This document shows, piece after piece, positions 1-7,561 of a DNA stretch of 14,816 bases. The position numbers were made by a program, and so were the translations under genes. The DNA comes from Oligoflexia bacterium (GTDB lineage: Bacteria > Bdellovibrionota > UBA1018). The stretch spans positions 1 to 14,816 of the forward strand of contig CAIYTD010000261.1 in assembly GCA_903928955.1 (NCBI GenBank), written 5' to 3'. Each line of letters begins with the position of its first letter. Positions within the stretch are counted from its first letter, which is position 1. The notes under the pieces were generated by a model. It was not told the origin of the DNA. It saw only the letters and a program-made list of their open reading frames with translations, and did not search any database.

Positions 1-1466
1 AGATGGGGAATATTGACTTTGGAGGAGACCTCCTTTTTTCAAAAGAGGATCTCCATTCTGATTTATCCCTGATCACTGCTCAAACTTTTAGTATTTCGAA
101 AAGAAATGCAGACATACTGCATTTGACTGAAAAGTATCAAGACCTTGGCTATGCTTTTGTGAATGTGATTCCCAAAATGAATTTCCATGATGACACTAAA
201 ATCGTGGATATTGAATATGACTTTGAAAAAGGTCATTTAGTTTATTTTGGTGAGATTAATATTCTTGGTAATACTAAAACTTATGACAAGGTGATTCGGC
301 GAGAGTTGAAGATACACGAAGGCGAGCTCTATAGCGGGACGAAGATGAGACAGTCTCGAGAAAATGTAGAGCGTCTGGGGTACTTTGCTCCAGGTGAGGT
401 TATTTTTAATACGGTGACTCCTCCAGGTAAGCAAGATATTTTGAATGTTGAAATCGGTGTAAAAGAACGTTCGACAGGAACAATTACGCTGGGTGCAGGT
501 TATGGAAGTTATCAAGGGTTCTTTTTTACGACTCAGATTTCAGAAATTAACTTAATGGGGCGAGGTCAAACACTCAGTTTGGCAGCCCAATACTCTATTC
601 AGCAGCTTGCTCAAAGTTTTAACTTGGGATTTACGGATCCTTATGCTTTTGACTCTCTTTGGTCTGCAGGTGCTGATATTTATTCCGTTAAGTATCCTAT
701 TCCCTATCGATGGACTACTGCAAAAAATGGATTTGATCTCCGCTTAGGTCATCCCATCGCTGAATTTACAAATGCTTTTATTACCTATAAGATAGAAAGT
801 ATTCAGGATCTTTTTCCAGATCCAGAATCGATGCCTGCAGCTGCTCTGGATTCAGGATTGTTATCTAGTCTGGTGTGGAGTGTGATTAGAGATCAGCGAA
901 ACAATCGATTTGAAACCACAGGCGGTAATTATCAAAGCATTACTGTAGAAACTGCAGGGCTAGGGGGAGACTTTCAATTTCTCAAAATGGTCGGAAATAA
1001 TCGGTATTACCAGCGGATTGTGGGCGACCTCGTTTTTAGAAATAATATCGAAGGTGGGCTGATTACTAGTTATGGTGGGTCGATCATACCTCCCTCTCAA
1101 AGATTTTATTTGGGTGGGCCTAATAATATGAAGGGATATCAACTTTTTTTATTAGGACCTCTTGGAACGAGTTCTCAAGGGAACCCCATGCCTATGGGCG
1201 GTACAGTGGAATTCTTCTCGCTTTTTGAAGTTGAGTACCCCCTTTTGAAAGAAGCTGGAATTAAGGGTGTTCTTTTCTTTGATATTGGAAATACAGTAGA
1301 CTCCTCGATTGGTAAGCCTTTTGTTTTTAAGGCAGATGCTGGTTTCGGGTTTCGTTGGTTTTCACCGATTGGTCCGCTGCGCTTTGAATGGGGTTTTCCG
1401 TTAGGGCCATTAACATTTGCTCAAGATGCGTCCGTATTTCAATTTTTTATTGGTCCGCCTTTTTGA
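1..1466 (+). CDS. bamA: BamA/Omp85 outer-membrane assembly factor, 3' part (5' end outside window)
   Basis: BamA is the outer-membrane barrel that folds and inserts other beta-barrel proteins. The reading frame is already open at the window edge (codons begin at base 3), so 487 C-terminal residues of a protein that is usually 750-850 long are present. Residues 1-76 look like the end of the penultimate POTRA domain (NADILHLTEKYQDLGYAFVNV). Residues 79-154 form the last POTRA (VYFGEINILGNTKTYDKVIRREL, split here as VYFGEINILGN then TKTYDKVIRREL). From about residue 157 alternating polar/hydrophobic strands form the barrel. The loop-6 VRGF-like motif appears as MKGY at residues 376-379, after a PSQRFYLGGPNN segment. 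The protein ends in FQFFIGPPF, with the terminal Phe typical of the outer-membrane beta-signal. Its last 20 bp overlap the 3' end of the antisense glycosyltransferase gene, and I see no hairpin terminator between them. Family assignment is secure; the gene is incomplete only because of the window. Confidence 0.95.
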   Translation, partial: MGNIDFGGDLLFSKEDLHSDLSLITAQTFSISKRNADILHLTEKYQDLGYAFVNVIPKMNFHDDTKIVDIEYDFEKGHLVYFGEINILGNTKTYDKVIRRELKIHEGELYSGTKMRQSRENVERLGYFAPGEVIFNTVTPPGKQDILNVEIGVKERSTGTITLGAGYGSYQGFFFTTQISEINLMGRGQTLSLAAQYSIQQLAQSFNLGFTDPYAFDSLWSAGADIYSVKYPIPYRWTTAKNGFDLRLGHPIAEFTNAFITYKIESIQDLFPDPESMPAAALDSGLLSSLVWSVIRDQRNNRFETTGGNYQSITVETAGLGGDFQFLKMVGNNRYYQRIVGDLVFRNNIEGGLITSYGGSIIPPSQRFYLGGPNNMKGYQLFLLGPLGTSSQGNPMPMGGTVEFFSLFEVEYPLLKEAGIKGVLFFDIGNTVDSSIGKPFVFKADAGFGFRWFSPIGPLRFEWGFPLGPLTFAQDASVFQFFIGPPF

Positions 1467-2265
1467 TGGCTGGGTCATTTGAGGGTGAATTTTTTTGCGC
1501 GCTGTATTGCCAAATTTTGATATGCCTAACCACTCGAGAGACTCCCTCTAATAGGGAAATAATAAAGCCATGCATTCCGTCTTGATAGGCCCCGTAATAG
1601 AAAAAATTTTTGAAAAACATAGCAGGGAAGGCAAAAAGGAGTCGAAATCCATTGGTCCTCGCTCCTTGGTTCACTCGATTGAGTGCTTCGACAGAAGTAT
1701 AGCGATTCATTTTTTGAAGAAACTTTTCTGGAGTAAACGATGGATAATGTTCAATAGGCTCGTGGATCATTCCTGGTAGCGATTGAAATTGAGGGTACTC
1801 ATGAATATCATTGATATACTGCACTCCAGTTCGAAGAAAAAAACGGTCTTGATAACTCGGGCACCAGATCCCATGGTGGATTTCTTTACCTAGGAGATAT
1901 TCTATTCTTCGTACTTGATAGGCCCGTAGGGGGGGCCCCTGAGGGAGAGCCAGGAGTTCTTTGATTTTTGTTGCAAGTTCAGGAGTACAGCGCTCATCGG
2001 CATCCACCACTAAAACCCACGGATGGGAAGCTTTTTGGAGAGAAAAATTTCTTTGGTTTCGAAAACCATCCCAGGGTCGATGAAAAATTCGGATTTTGCT
2101 TGCCCAGGGTGCATTTTCGTTTTCACAGATTTTTAAAGTTTGATCTTCACTCCCACCGTCTACAACAATAATTTCGTTAGTCCAAATTAAAGAGGAAAGG
2201 CATCGCTCCATCGTTTGCTCTTCGTTTCGAACGATGATGATAGCAGAAACAGGTAGGCTCATCAT
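1447..2265 (-). CDS. GT2 glycosyltransferase, WaaE/KdtX-like LPS core enzyme
   Basis: A 272-residue family 2 glycosyltransferase. The GT-A fold is visible from the N-terminus: AIIIVRNEEQTMERCLSSL (8-26), EIIVVDGGSEDQT (31-43) with the nucleotide-binding Asp36, the W-DGFRNQRNFSL segment (65-76), and the metal-binding DXD-type motif VVDADER (86-92). QDRFF and the later NDIHEYPQ segment resemble the acceptor side of the WaaE/KdtX subgroup. Members of this subgroup add glucose to the heptose region of the LPS core in enterobacteria; the exact sugar here is inferred. It lies antisense between bamA and skp, overlaps the bamA 3' end by 20 bp, and diverges from skp across 150 bp. MM at the N-terminus leaves two possible ATG starts (2265 or 2262); neither has a strong ribosome binding site. 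The heptosyltransferase and GT4 genes downstream on the other strand support an LPS role. Confidence 0.85.
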   Translation of the reverse strand: MMSLPVSAIIIVRNEEQTMERCLSSLIWTNEIIVVDGGSEDQTLKICENENAPWASKIRIFHRPWDGFRNQRNFSLQKASHPWVLVVDADERCTPELATKIKELLALPQGPPLRAYQVRRIEYLLGKEIHHGIWCPSYQDRFFLRTGVQYINDIHEYPQFQSLPGMIHEPIEHYPSFTPEKFLQKMNRYTSVEALNRVNQGARTNGFRLLFAFPAMFFKNFFYYGAYQDGMHGFIISLLEGVSRVVRHIKIWQYSAQKNSPSNDPAIKKADQ

Positions 2266-2415
2266 ATTTCACAGAAAAGTATCATATAATCTGGAAATTT
2301 CTCACTTATTTTTCCTTGAGGGAACTTGTATTTGTAAGTGGGGTGTGCTTTTCTGAGGATAATATTGTTTAATATTCTTTGACCAAAATAGGTCAGTACC
2401 TCAGGAGAGCATTCA
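2266..2415. promoter_or_regulatory. Divergent intergenic region between GT2 gene and skp
   Basis: These 150 AT-rich bases separate two divergently transcribed genes, so they should hold promoters for both. On the plus strand a GATAAT hexamer (2358-2363) and a TATAAT hexamer (2285-2290) are visible, and on the minus strand a TATGAT (complement of 2281-2286). None has a convincing -35 box at 16-18 bp, so exact promoters cannot be assigned. A perfect inverted repeat lies at 2380-2395 and is listed separately. The skp ribosome binding site AGGAG is at 2402-2406, 9 nt before the ATG. Confidence 0.4.
2380..2395. repeat. Short inverted repeat TGACC-N6-GGTCA upstream of skp
   Basis: Two perfect 5-bp arms (TGACC at 2380-2384, GGTCA at 2391-2395) separated by six A/T-rich bases lie just upstream of the skp ribosome binding site. 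The size and spacing would suit a dimeric regulator operator near the transcription start or in the 5' untranslated region. Five-base arms can also arise by chance, so the role is unproven. Confidence 0.3.
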
Positions 2416-2964
2416 ATGAAGCCGATCAAAATGAAGACAATGTCTCAGAATCTGATTTTATTAGGAGCAGGGTTAATGATTTCAAATTTCAGTATCGCTT
2501 CTGATTCAGGAATTCGGATAGCTACAGTGGATATGCAGAAGGCTCTGCAAACGGTTGATACCGGTAAACAGGCAAAGTCTCAGCTGGAGCGAGAATTCAA
2601 TGCTAAGAAAAAAGAACTTCAAACAGAAGAGGCTGCTATTAAAAAAATGACAGATGAGTTTAAGAAGCAATCCCTTGTCATGAGTGATGAAGCTCGGGCA
2701 AAAAAACAAGGTGCGCTTCAGGAACGGATTATGAAATTTCAAGAACTCACTGCGAGATCTCAGGCTGAAATTCAACAAAAAGAGAGAGATCTCACTCAGC
2801 CTATTATTATGCAGCTCCGCACAATTATTGCTGACTCGGCTAAAAAGCACGAATATTCGGTAGTTTTAGAAAAAAATGAAAATAGTGTTCTTTACTCTCA
2901 AGACAAAGATGATCTGACGAGTGAAGTAATATTGACCTATGATAAGAAAAATAAGTCAGAATAA
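2416..2964 (+). CDS. skp: Periplasmic chaperone Skp/OmpH
   Basis: Skp is a trimeric periplasmic holdase that escorts unfolded outer-membrane proteins from the Sec translocon to BamA. The 182-residue product begins with a signal peptide: Lys at 2, 5 and 7, a hydrophobic run LILLGAGLMI (13-22), and a likely cleavage site after SIA (residue 28). The mature part starts with the OmpH signature IRIATVDMQKALQ (33-45). A long, highly charged Lys/Glu/Gln coiled coil follows (about 48-130), forming the tentacle arms, and then QPIIMQLRTIIADSAKKHEYSVVLE returns to the core domain. Length is normal for the family. A good AGGAG site (2402-2406) supports the ATG at 2416. Next to bamA and 14 bp ahead of lpxD, the arrangement matches the conserved bamA-skp-lpxD-fabZ-lpxA order, here interrupted by the antisense glycosyltransferase. 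Confidence 0.93.
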   Translation: MKPIKMKTMSQNLILLGAGLMISNFSIASDSGIRIATVDMQKALQTVDTGKQAKSQLEREFNAKKKELQTEEAAIKKMTDEFKKQSLVMSDEARAKKQGALQERIMKFQELTARSQAEIQQKERDLTQPIIMQLRTIIADSAKKHEYSVVLEKNENSVLYSQDKDDLTSEVILTYDKKNKSE

Positions 2965-2978
2965 ACTGGATTGAGTAA

Positions 2979-4067
2979 ATGCTGTCTTTTTCAGTTCAAG
3001 AAATTTTAGAGTGTGTGAAAGGCCGAATTGTTAATTTAACTGAATTAGGCGGTCAGTTACCAGAGATACAAATCTGTCGGCCCGCTTCTTTAGGCACTTC
3101 TCGGCTTAATGAAATTGCATTTTTCTTTTCCAAGGCATTTGCGCATGAGCTCTCTTCTGCTCTGCCTGGGGTATTGATTACAGGAGAACCCTTTGTTCCT
3201 TTTTTAGAGCAAGCGCATCTTCCTTTTTGGAAGCAGGCGGCTGTTATTGCTTGCCACGACCCCTATCTTGCAATGGCTTTAATTTCTGAGAAATTTGTTC
3301 CTCACTTGTCCTCAGTGGGTCATATTCCTCAAGAGATAAGGGCACACGCTGCACCTCAAATCCATTCGTCAGCAGTGGTGGGTTCTTTTGTTGAATTAGG
3401 GGACGGAGTGATTCTCGGGGCTCAATGTGTGATAGAAAGTCATTCTCGAATCGGAGCGGGTACCGTACTGTATCCCGGGTGCTTTATAGGTTCCCATTCT
3501 ATTCTAGGTGAGTCTTGTGTTCTTTTTCCTCGTGTCACCCTATATGAAGGAACTCAGCTGGGAAATCGAGTTCGGCTTCATTCGGGTGCAGTCATAGGGT
3601 CAGATGGGTTTGGTTATGCTCCAAAAAGAGAAAACCGCGAGATTGTCGGACATCAAAAAATATATCATCTAGGCCATGTTATTTTGGGAGATGATGTTGA
3701 AATTGGCGCTAATAGCTGTGTCGACCGTGGGACTTTAGGTAATACTCGAATAGAAAAACAGGTTAAATTAGATAATCTTGTTCATATTGGCCATAATTCT
3801 CATCTTGCTGAGGGAGCAGTGATCTGTGGTGGGACATGCTTGGCCGGAAATGCTAGTGTCGGTAAATATGCCTATGTAGGGGGCTTAACAGGGATTGGAA
3901 ACCAGGTTCATGTTGGGGATGGAGCGACCGTAGGGGCGTTAACCATGGTAACTAAGGATATTCCACCCCGGGGCACCGCTGTCGGAAATCCACAGCGAAA
4001 TGATAAAGAACATTTTCGCGCTCACGCGCTTCTGAATCGCTTGCTCGCGGAACGGAGATCAAAATAA
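2979..4067 (+). CDS. lpxD: UDP-3-O-acylglucosamine N-acyltransferase LpxD
   Basis: LpxD transfers the second 3-hydroxyacyl chain from ACP to the 2-amino group of UDP-3-O-acylglucosamine, the third step of lipid A synthesis, in the cytoplasm. The 362-residue product has an N-terminal uridine-binding domain (about 1-115; the RLNEIAFFFSKAFA segment is typical). This is followed by a left-handed parallel beta-helix of repeated hexapeptides (about 120-335; e.g. IGAGTVLYPGCFIG, VRLHSGAVIGSDGFGYAP). The likely catalytic His is His272 in DNLVHIGHN, equivalent to E. coli His239 in its IAHN motif. A short helical tail ends the protein. The ATG is preceded only by a weak GAG-containing site, 14 bp after skp, so coupling to skp translation is plausible. 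Its TAA overlaps the fabZ ATG by one base. Confidence 0.96.
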   Translation: MLSFSVQEILECVKGRIVNLTELGGQLPEIQICRPASLGTSRLNEIAFFFSKAFAHELSSALPGVLITGEPFVPFLEQAHLPFWKQAAVIACHDPYLAMALISEKFVPHLSSVGHIPQEIRAHAAPQIHSSAVVGSFVELGDGVILGAQCVIESHSRIGAGTVLYPGCFIGSHSILGESCVLFPRVTLYEGTQLGNRVRLHSGAVIGSDGFGYAPKRENREIVGHQKIYHLGHVILGDDVEIGANSCVDRGTLGNTRIEKQVKLDNLVHIGHNSHLAEGAVICGGTCLAGNASVGKYAYVGGLTGIGNQVHVGDGATVGALTMVTKDIPPRGTAVGNPQRNDKEHFRAHALLNRLLAERRSK

Positions 4068-4585
4068 TGGAAAATCCCTATCGATTGAATATTAATCAGA
4101 TTCAACGGTTCTTACCTCATCGAGCTCCTTTTTTACTGATAGATCGAATTTTAGAAATTCATCCAGTAGGAGATTTGGATGCAGCTCCACCTGTAGCTCA
4201 GGTTGGGACGCGAGTGGTTGCATTAAAAAATATTACTTTTAATGAACCTTATTTTCAGGGTCATTTTCCAGGGTTTTCTATTGTGCCGGGTGTCTTGATT
4301 CTTGAAATGATGGCTCAAGCAGCTAGTTTTTCGGTTTATCCTAACATGGAAAAAGATATGGATCGTTTGTGTCGTGATTTTCAGTGTATTCTTGTAGGAG
4401 TGGATGGAGCTCGTTTTCGAAAGCCTGTTGTCCCGGGAGACAGCTTGAAGATAGAAACGCAGGTGACTAAGTGCCGGGGTAAACTCTGGGCATTTCAGTG
4501 TACGGTTTCTGTTGAAGGTCATCGAGTTGCGGAAGCTGAAATTTTGGCAAATTTAATTGCAAATTCGAATCCGGAGTTAAGATGA
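4067..4585 (+). CDS. fabZ: 3-hydroxyacyl-ACP dehydratase FabZ
   Basis: FabZ dehydrates 3-hydroxyacyl-ACP in type II fatty acid synthesis and competes with LpxA/LpxD for that substrate, which explains its place in this cluster. The hot-dog fold signature is clear: FLPHRAPFLLIDRILEI (15-31), then NITFNEPYFQGHFPGF, with catalytic His66 and Glu80 in PGVLILEMMAQ (74-84), and later FRKPVVPGDSLKIE. At 172 residues it is longer than the usual 140-155, mainly because of an insertion at about residues 34-47 rich in Pro/Ala/Asp before the KNITFNEP strand. The Pro normally two residues after HFPG is Ser71. It starts within TAATG at the lpxD stop and ends in an ATGA overlap with lpxA, so translation is coupled on both sides. 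Confidence 0.95.
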   Translation: MENPYRLNINQIQRFLPHRAPFLLIDRILEIHPVGDLDAAPPVAQVGTRVVALKNITFNEPYFQGHFPGFSIVPGVLILEMMAQAASFSVYPNMEKDMDRLCRDFQCILVGVDGARFRKPVVPGDSLKIETQVTKCRGKLWAFQCTVSVEGHRVAEAEILANLIANSNPELR

Positions 4586-5358
4586 TACATGCAACAGCGA
4601 TGATTCATCCTGAAGCACAAATTGATTCTTCAGTGGATATAGGTCCTTGGTGCACGGTGGGGGCACGCGTGAAAATAGGACGGGGAACCCGACTTGTCAG
4701 TCATGTTGTAGTAGATGGCTGGACTGAAGTGGGCGAAGACAATGTAATTTATCCGTTCAGCGTATTGGGAGCGATTCCACAAGATTTAAAATATAACGGC
4801 GAACCCACTCAGCTGATCCTGGGTCATAAGAACGTCATTCGGGAAAGTGTGACTTTGAATTTAGGGACGGTTCAAGGTGGTGGAGTCACTAGAATCGGGA
4901 ATGAATGCTTGATTATGGCTTATACTCATCTGGGTCATGATTGTATTGTTGGAAATAACTGCATCATCGCTAATTATGGTGGATTAGCAGGGCACGTCGT
5001 CCTGGAAGATTATGTTACCATCGGAGGGATGTGTGGTATTTCCCAGTTTGTTCGCGTGGGGAATCACGCCTATATTGGTGGGCAATCCGGGCTAGAGAGA
5101 GATGTACCTCCGTTTACCATTGCTCTCGGAGCTCGTCCTTGTCTGATCAAGGGGGCGAATATTGTGGGCCTGCGCAGGAGAGGGTTTCCTGGGGAAAGAA
5201 TCCAGAAAGTGAATGAAGCTATTAAACTTTGGATCAGACCCGATATTCAAAAAGATGCATGCCTTCTGGATATTGAGTCCCAATATGGAGATATTCCTGA
5301 AATTCAAGCATTCCTCACTTTTATTCGAAAAAGTGAAATAGGTGTAGTTCGGTACTGA
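4582..5358 (+). CDS. lpxA: UDP-N-acetylglucosamine O-acyltransferase LpxA
   Basis: LpxA performs the first lipid A step, moving a 3-hydroxyacyl chain from ACP to the 3-OH of UDP-GlcNAc. The 258-residue protein is a left-handed beta-helix of hexapeptide repeats followed by a C-terminal helical domain (from about 190, GANIVGLRRRGFPGERI). Catalytic His119 lies in THLGHDC (E. coli His125), with His116 matching His122 and Gln155 matching Gln161. Gly167 in YIGGQSG aligns with E. coli Gly173, the hydrocarbon-ruler position; glycine there goes with acceptance of long (C14-type) hydroxyacyl chains, so a long primary chain is predicted. The ATG overlaps the fabZ stop (ATGA). It is followed after a few bases by lpxB, with no lpxI between them. 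Confidence 0.96.
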   Translation: MIHATAMIHPEAQIDSSVDIGPWCTVGARVKIGRGTRLVSHVVVDGWTEVGEDNVIYPFSVLGAIPQDLKYNGEPTQLILGHKNVIRESVTLNLGTVQGGGVTRIGNECLIMAYTHLGHDCIVGNNCIIANYGGLAGHVVLEDYVTIGGMCGISQFVRVGNHAYIGGQSGLERDVPPFTIALGARPCLIKGANIVGLRRRGFPGERIQKVNEAIKLWIRPDIQKDACLLDIESQYGDIPEIQAFLTFIRKSEIGVVRY

Positions 5359-5372
5359 GATCCTTGGAAGTG

Positions 5373-6617
5373 ATGAAAATTTTAATTTCGGCTGCAGAGA
5401 CTTCCTCCGATGCTCATGGGGCAGAGCTTTTGAAGGCACTACGACTTGCACTTTCTGAAGAAGGGAAAACTTTAGAAGCCTTCGGTGTGGGTGGTCCTTG
5501 TCTTCAAGCTGAGGGATTGGATGTAGTAGTAGATGCACGAACTCTTTTGGTTATGGGTTTTACTGAAATTTTGAAACACATCCCCCATATTTTCCGTGCC
5601 CTTCGCCAGGTAACTCATGCTGCAGCTTTAAAGCAACCGGATCTAGCCATTGTGATGGATTATCCCGACTTTCATTTTCGTCTCGCAAGACGTTTGAGAA
5701 GGCTGGGTATTCCGACCCTCTATTATATTCCGCCTAAAGTATGGGCCTGGAGAAAGGGACGCATTCAGATTCTTAAGAAATTATTTATTCGGATTTTTTG
5801 TATTTTTCCCTTTGAGGAGTCGTTTTATCAAAAGTATAATATTCCGGTTACTTATGTCGGAAATCCGTTGTTGGATGAACTCCCACTTCAGCTTTCTTCA
5901 TCAGAAGCACGAATAAAATTAGGGATCAACAAAACGTCCAAGGTGTTGGTACTCATGCCTGGGAGCCGGCCGTCTGAGTTAAAACAGCATTTAAGTCTTA
6001 TGTTAGCTTCAGCCGCACTTTCAGCTCAAATGCTGAGAAATCAAAAATTTTTAAAGCAGCAAGAACTTTTGATCCTACTCCTTCCCTTTCCTGTCACGGT
6101 AGCTTTGGGAGCACTGGATGAGGAAGTGAATTTTTTTAGGGAAAAATTTACCGATTTACTCGATATTCGAATTTCTCATGGAAATTCTGCTGAATGCCTT
6201 CTTGCTTCAGATGCAGGACTGGTAAAATCTGGGACATCTACCTTGGAGGCTGGCCTTTTGAAGTGTCCTCATGTCGTTGTTTATAAACCGAGTCAAACCA
6301 CTGCATGGATATTCCAACATCTCATCCGGTACCGAGGACCTGTTGGATTGGTGAATTTAGTTGGAGAAATGGATCGCAAAAAATATCAAACTGAATATTT
6401 AGTTCGCGAAATTCTTTGTGGTAGGGTTACTCCAAATGCTCTAGCAGAAGAGGCTGTGGAGCTGATGACGAATTCAGAAAAACGCCATTCCATGCTAGAA
6501 GGTTTTGATAGACTCAGAGAACGATTAAGCGGAAGCTTAGAGTACTTGAGTCCAAGTGCTTATGCTGCTCGAGAGGTGATTGAGTTAGTGAAGAGCCTTC
6601 GAAAGAAGCAAAAATAA
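5373..6617 (+). CDS. lpxB: Lipid-A-disaccharide synthase LpxB
   Basis: LpxB (GT19) condenses UDP-2,3-diacylglucosamine with lipid X to form the tetraacyl disaccharide at the inner membrane. Recognised motifs, numbered from the ATG at 5373: SAAETSSDAHGA (6-17, family GExSGD), VMDYPDFHFRLAR (94-106), YYIPPKVWAWRKGRI (117-131), VGNPLLDE (162-169, family VGHPxxD), LMPGSRPSEL (194-203) and the nucleotide-sugar-binding KSGTSTLEAGL (285-295). At 414 residues it is slightly longer than the usual 380-390, with extra Lys-rich sequence at the C-terminus. Two otherwise conserved positions differ (Ser for Gly in GExSGD, Asn for His in VGHP). The start is ambiguous: a TTG at 5364 and a GTG at 5370 are in frame, but the family N-terminus fits MKILISAAETSSD. 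Its stop overlaps the first possible lpxK ATG (6617). Confidence 0.94.
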   Translation: MKILISAAETSSDAHGAELLKALRLALSEEGKTLEAFGVGGPCLQAEGLDVVVDARTLLVMGFTEILKHIPHIFRALRQVTHAAALKQPDLAIVMDYPDFHFRLARRLRRLGIPTLYYIPPKVWAWRKGRIQILKKLFIRIFCIFPFEESFYQKYNIPVTYVGNPLLDELPLQLSSSEARIKLGINKTSKVLVLMPGSRPSELKQHLSLMLASAALSAQMLRNQKFLKQQELLILLLPFPVTVALGALDEEVNFFREKFTDLLDIRISHGNSAECLLASDAGLVKSGTSTLEAGLLKCPHVVVYKPSQTTAWIFQHLIRYRGPVGLVNLVGEMDRKKYQTEYLVREILCGRVTPNALAEEAVELMTNSEKRHSMLEGFDRLRERLSGSLEYLSPSAYAAREVIELVKSLRKKQK

Positions 6618-6634
6618 TGTGGGAAGGTACCATT

Positions 6635-7561
6635 ATGGGTTTGGCTTCGACTTTATGGTCTACTGTTTCAGGGGTGACAAGAGAGGCTGCTCGTGCAGGA
6701 ATTCTCAAGAGTGTAAAATTAGATTCTCGTGTGATTAGTGTAGGAAATATTCAAGTAGGGGGGGCAGGAAAAACTCCTTTGGTCGCACAGATTGCTCGAG
6801 AGGCAGAGGAAAGAAATCTTAAAGTTTGCATTTTGTCTCGAGGCTATAAGGGCAAGTGGGAGTCTGAAGGGGGAATCCTTTTTCCTGAAGATGGGCATGT
6901 ACGGGCAAGTCTATCTGGAGATGAGCCAGCACTGCTACATGAGCTTTGTCCCCGTGCTTATATTGGGGTAGGGGCAAATCGAATCCGGCAATACTATGCT
7001 ATTTTAAAAAAAATTCAGACTAAGATTGATTTAGTTATTTTAGATGATGGATTTCAAAACTGGAAAATTCAAAAAGATCTAGAAATTATTGCATTGACCT
7101 CAGCAAAGTCGAGGCAAGTCTTGTTTCGTGATGCCTTCAGCGCACTGAAATATGCTGATCTGGTTGTTTGGACTAAGGGAGAGACTTGTCCGAACTCAGG
7201 AGGTAAACCGGTGGTTCGGGTTAGGTATCAGCTTCCTCGAGCCGAAGGACTCGATCCTCTTTGGTTGGTCACTGGAATTGCTGATGGGCAATTTGCTTAT
7301 TCTCTTGCTTTGCAATCAGGCTATCAGATTTCAAGATATATGTATTTTGCCGATCACGCTAGTTATGACAAAGCTGGTGTGGAGAGGTTGTTGCATCAGG
7401 CTTCTCAAGTGCGTTGTAAAATTGCGGTGACAGGTAAAGACTGGGTGAAGTGGCGTGACTTAGGGGTGAGTGCAGAGAGGGTGGTTGTGTTTGAGCCAGA
7501 ATTAATATTTGAATCAGGAAAAGAAATTTGGTCGCGGATATTATGGGACGAGTCGCCTTAG
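6635..7561 (+). CDS. lpxK: Tetraacyldisaccharide 4'-kinase LpxK
   Basis: LpxK phosphorylates the 4' position of the lipid A disaccharide at the membrane, giving lipid IVA. Numbered from the ATG at 6635, the P-loop is VGNIQVGGAGKTP (36-48). SRGYKGK (68-74) and GDEPALL (95-101) follow, then the Walker-B-like ILDDGFQNWKIQKDLEI, FADHASYDK (family DHH/DHxxY region with the catalytic-type His) and VTGKDWVKW (family TEKDAVK). The segment that normally reads LPAGPLREP is reduced to FRDAFSALKYAD, so that loop is short and altered. An upstream in-frame ATG at 6617 sits in TAATG at the lpxB stop and would add six residues. I prefer 6635 because GGGAAGG (6621-6626 and flanking) is well placed before it. 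The last 19 bp overlap the next gene. Confidence 0.93.
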   Translation: MGLASTLWSTVSGVTREAARAGILKSVKLDSRVISVGNIQVGGAGKTPLVAQIAREAEERNLKVCILSRGYKGKWESEGGILFPEDGHVRASLSGDEPALLHELCPRAYIGVGANRIRQYYAILKKIQTKIDLVILDDGFQNWKIQKDLEIIALTSAKSRQVLFRDAFSALKYADLVVWTKGETCPNSGGKPVVRVRYQLPRAEGLDPLWLVTGIADGQFAYSLALQSGYQISRYMYFADHASYDKAGVERLLHQASQVRCKIAVTGKDWVKWRDLGVSAERVVVFEPELIFESGKEIWSRILWDESP

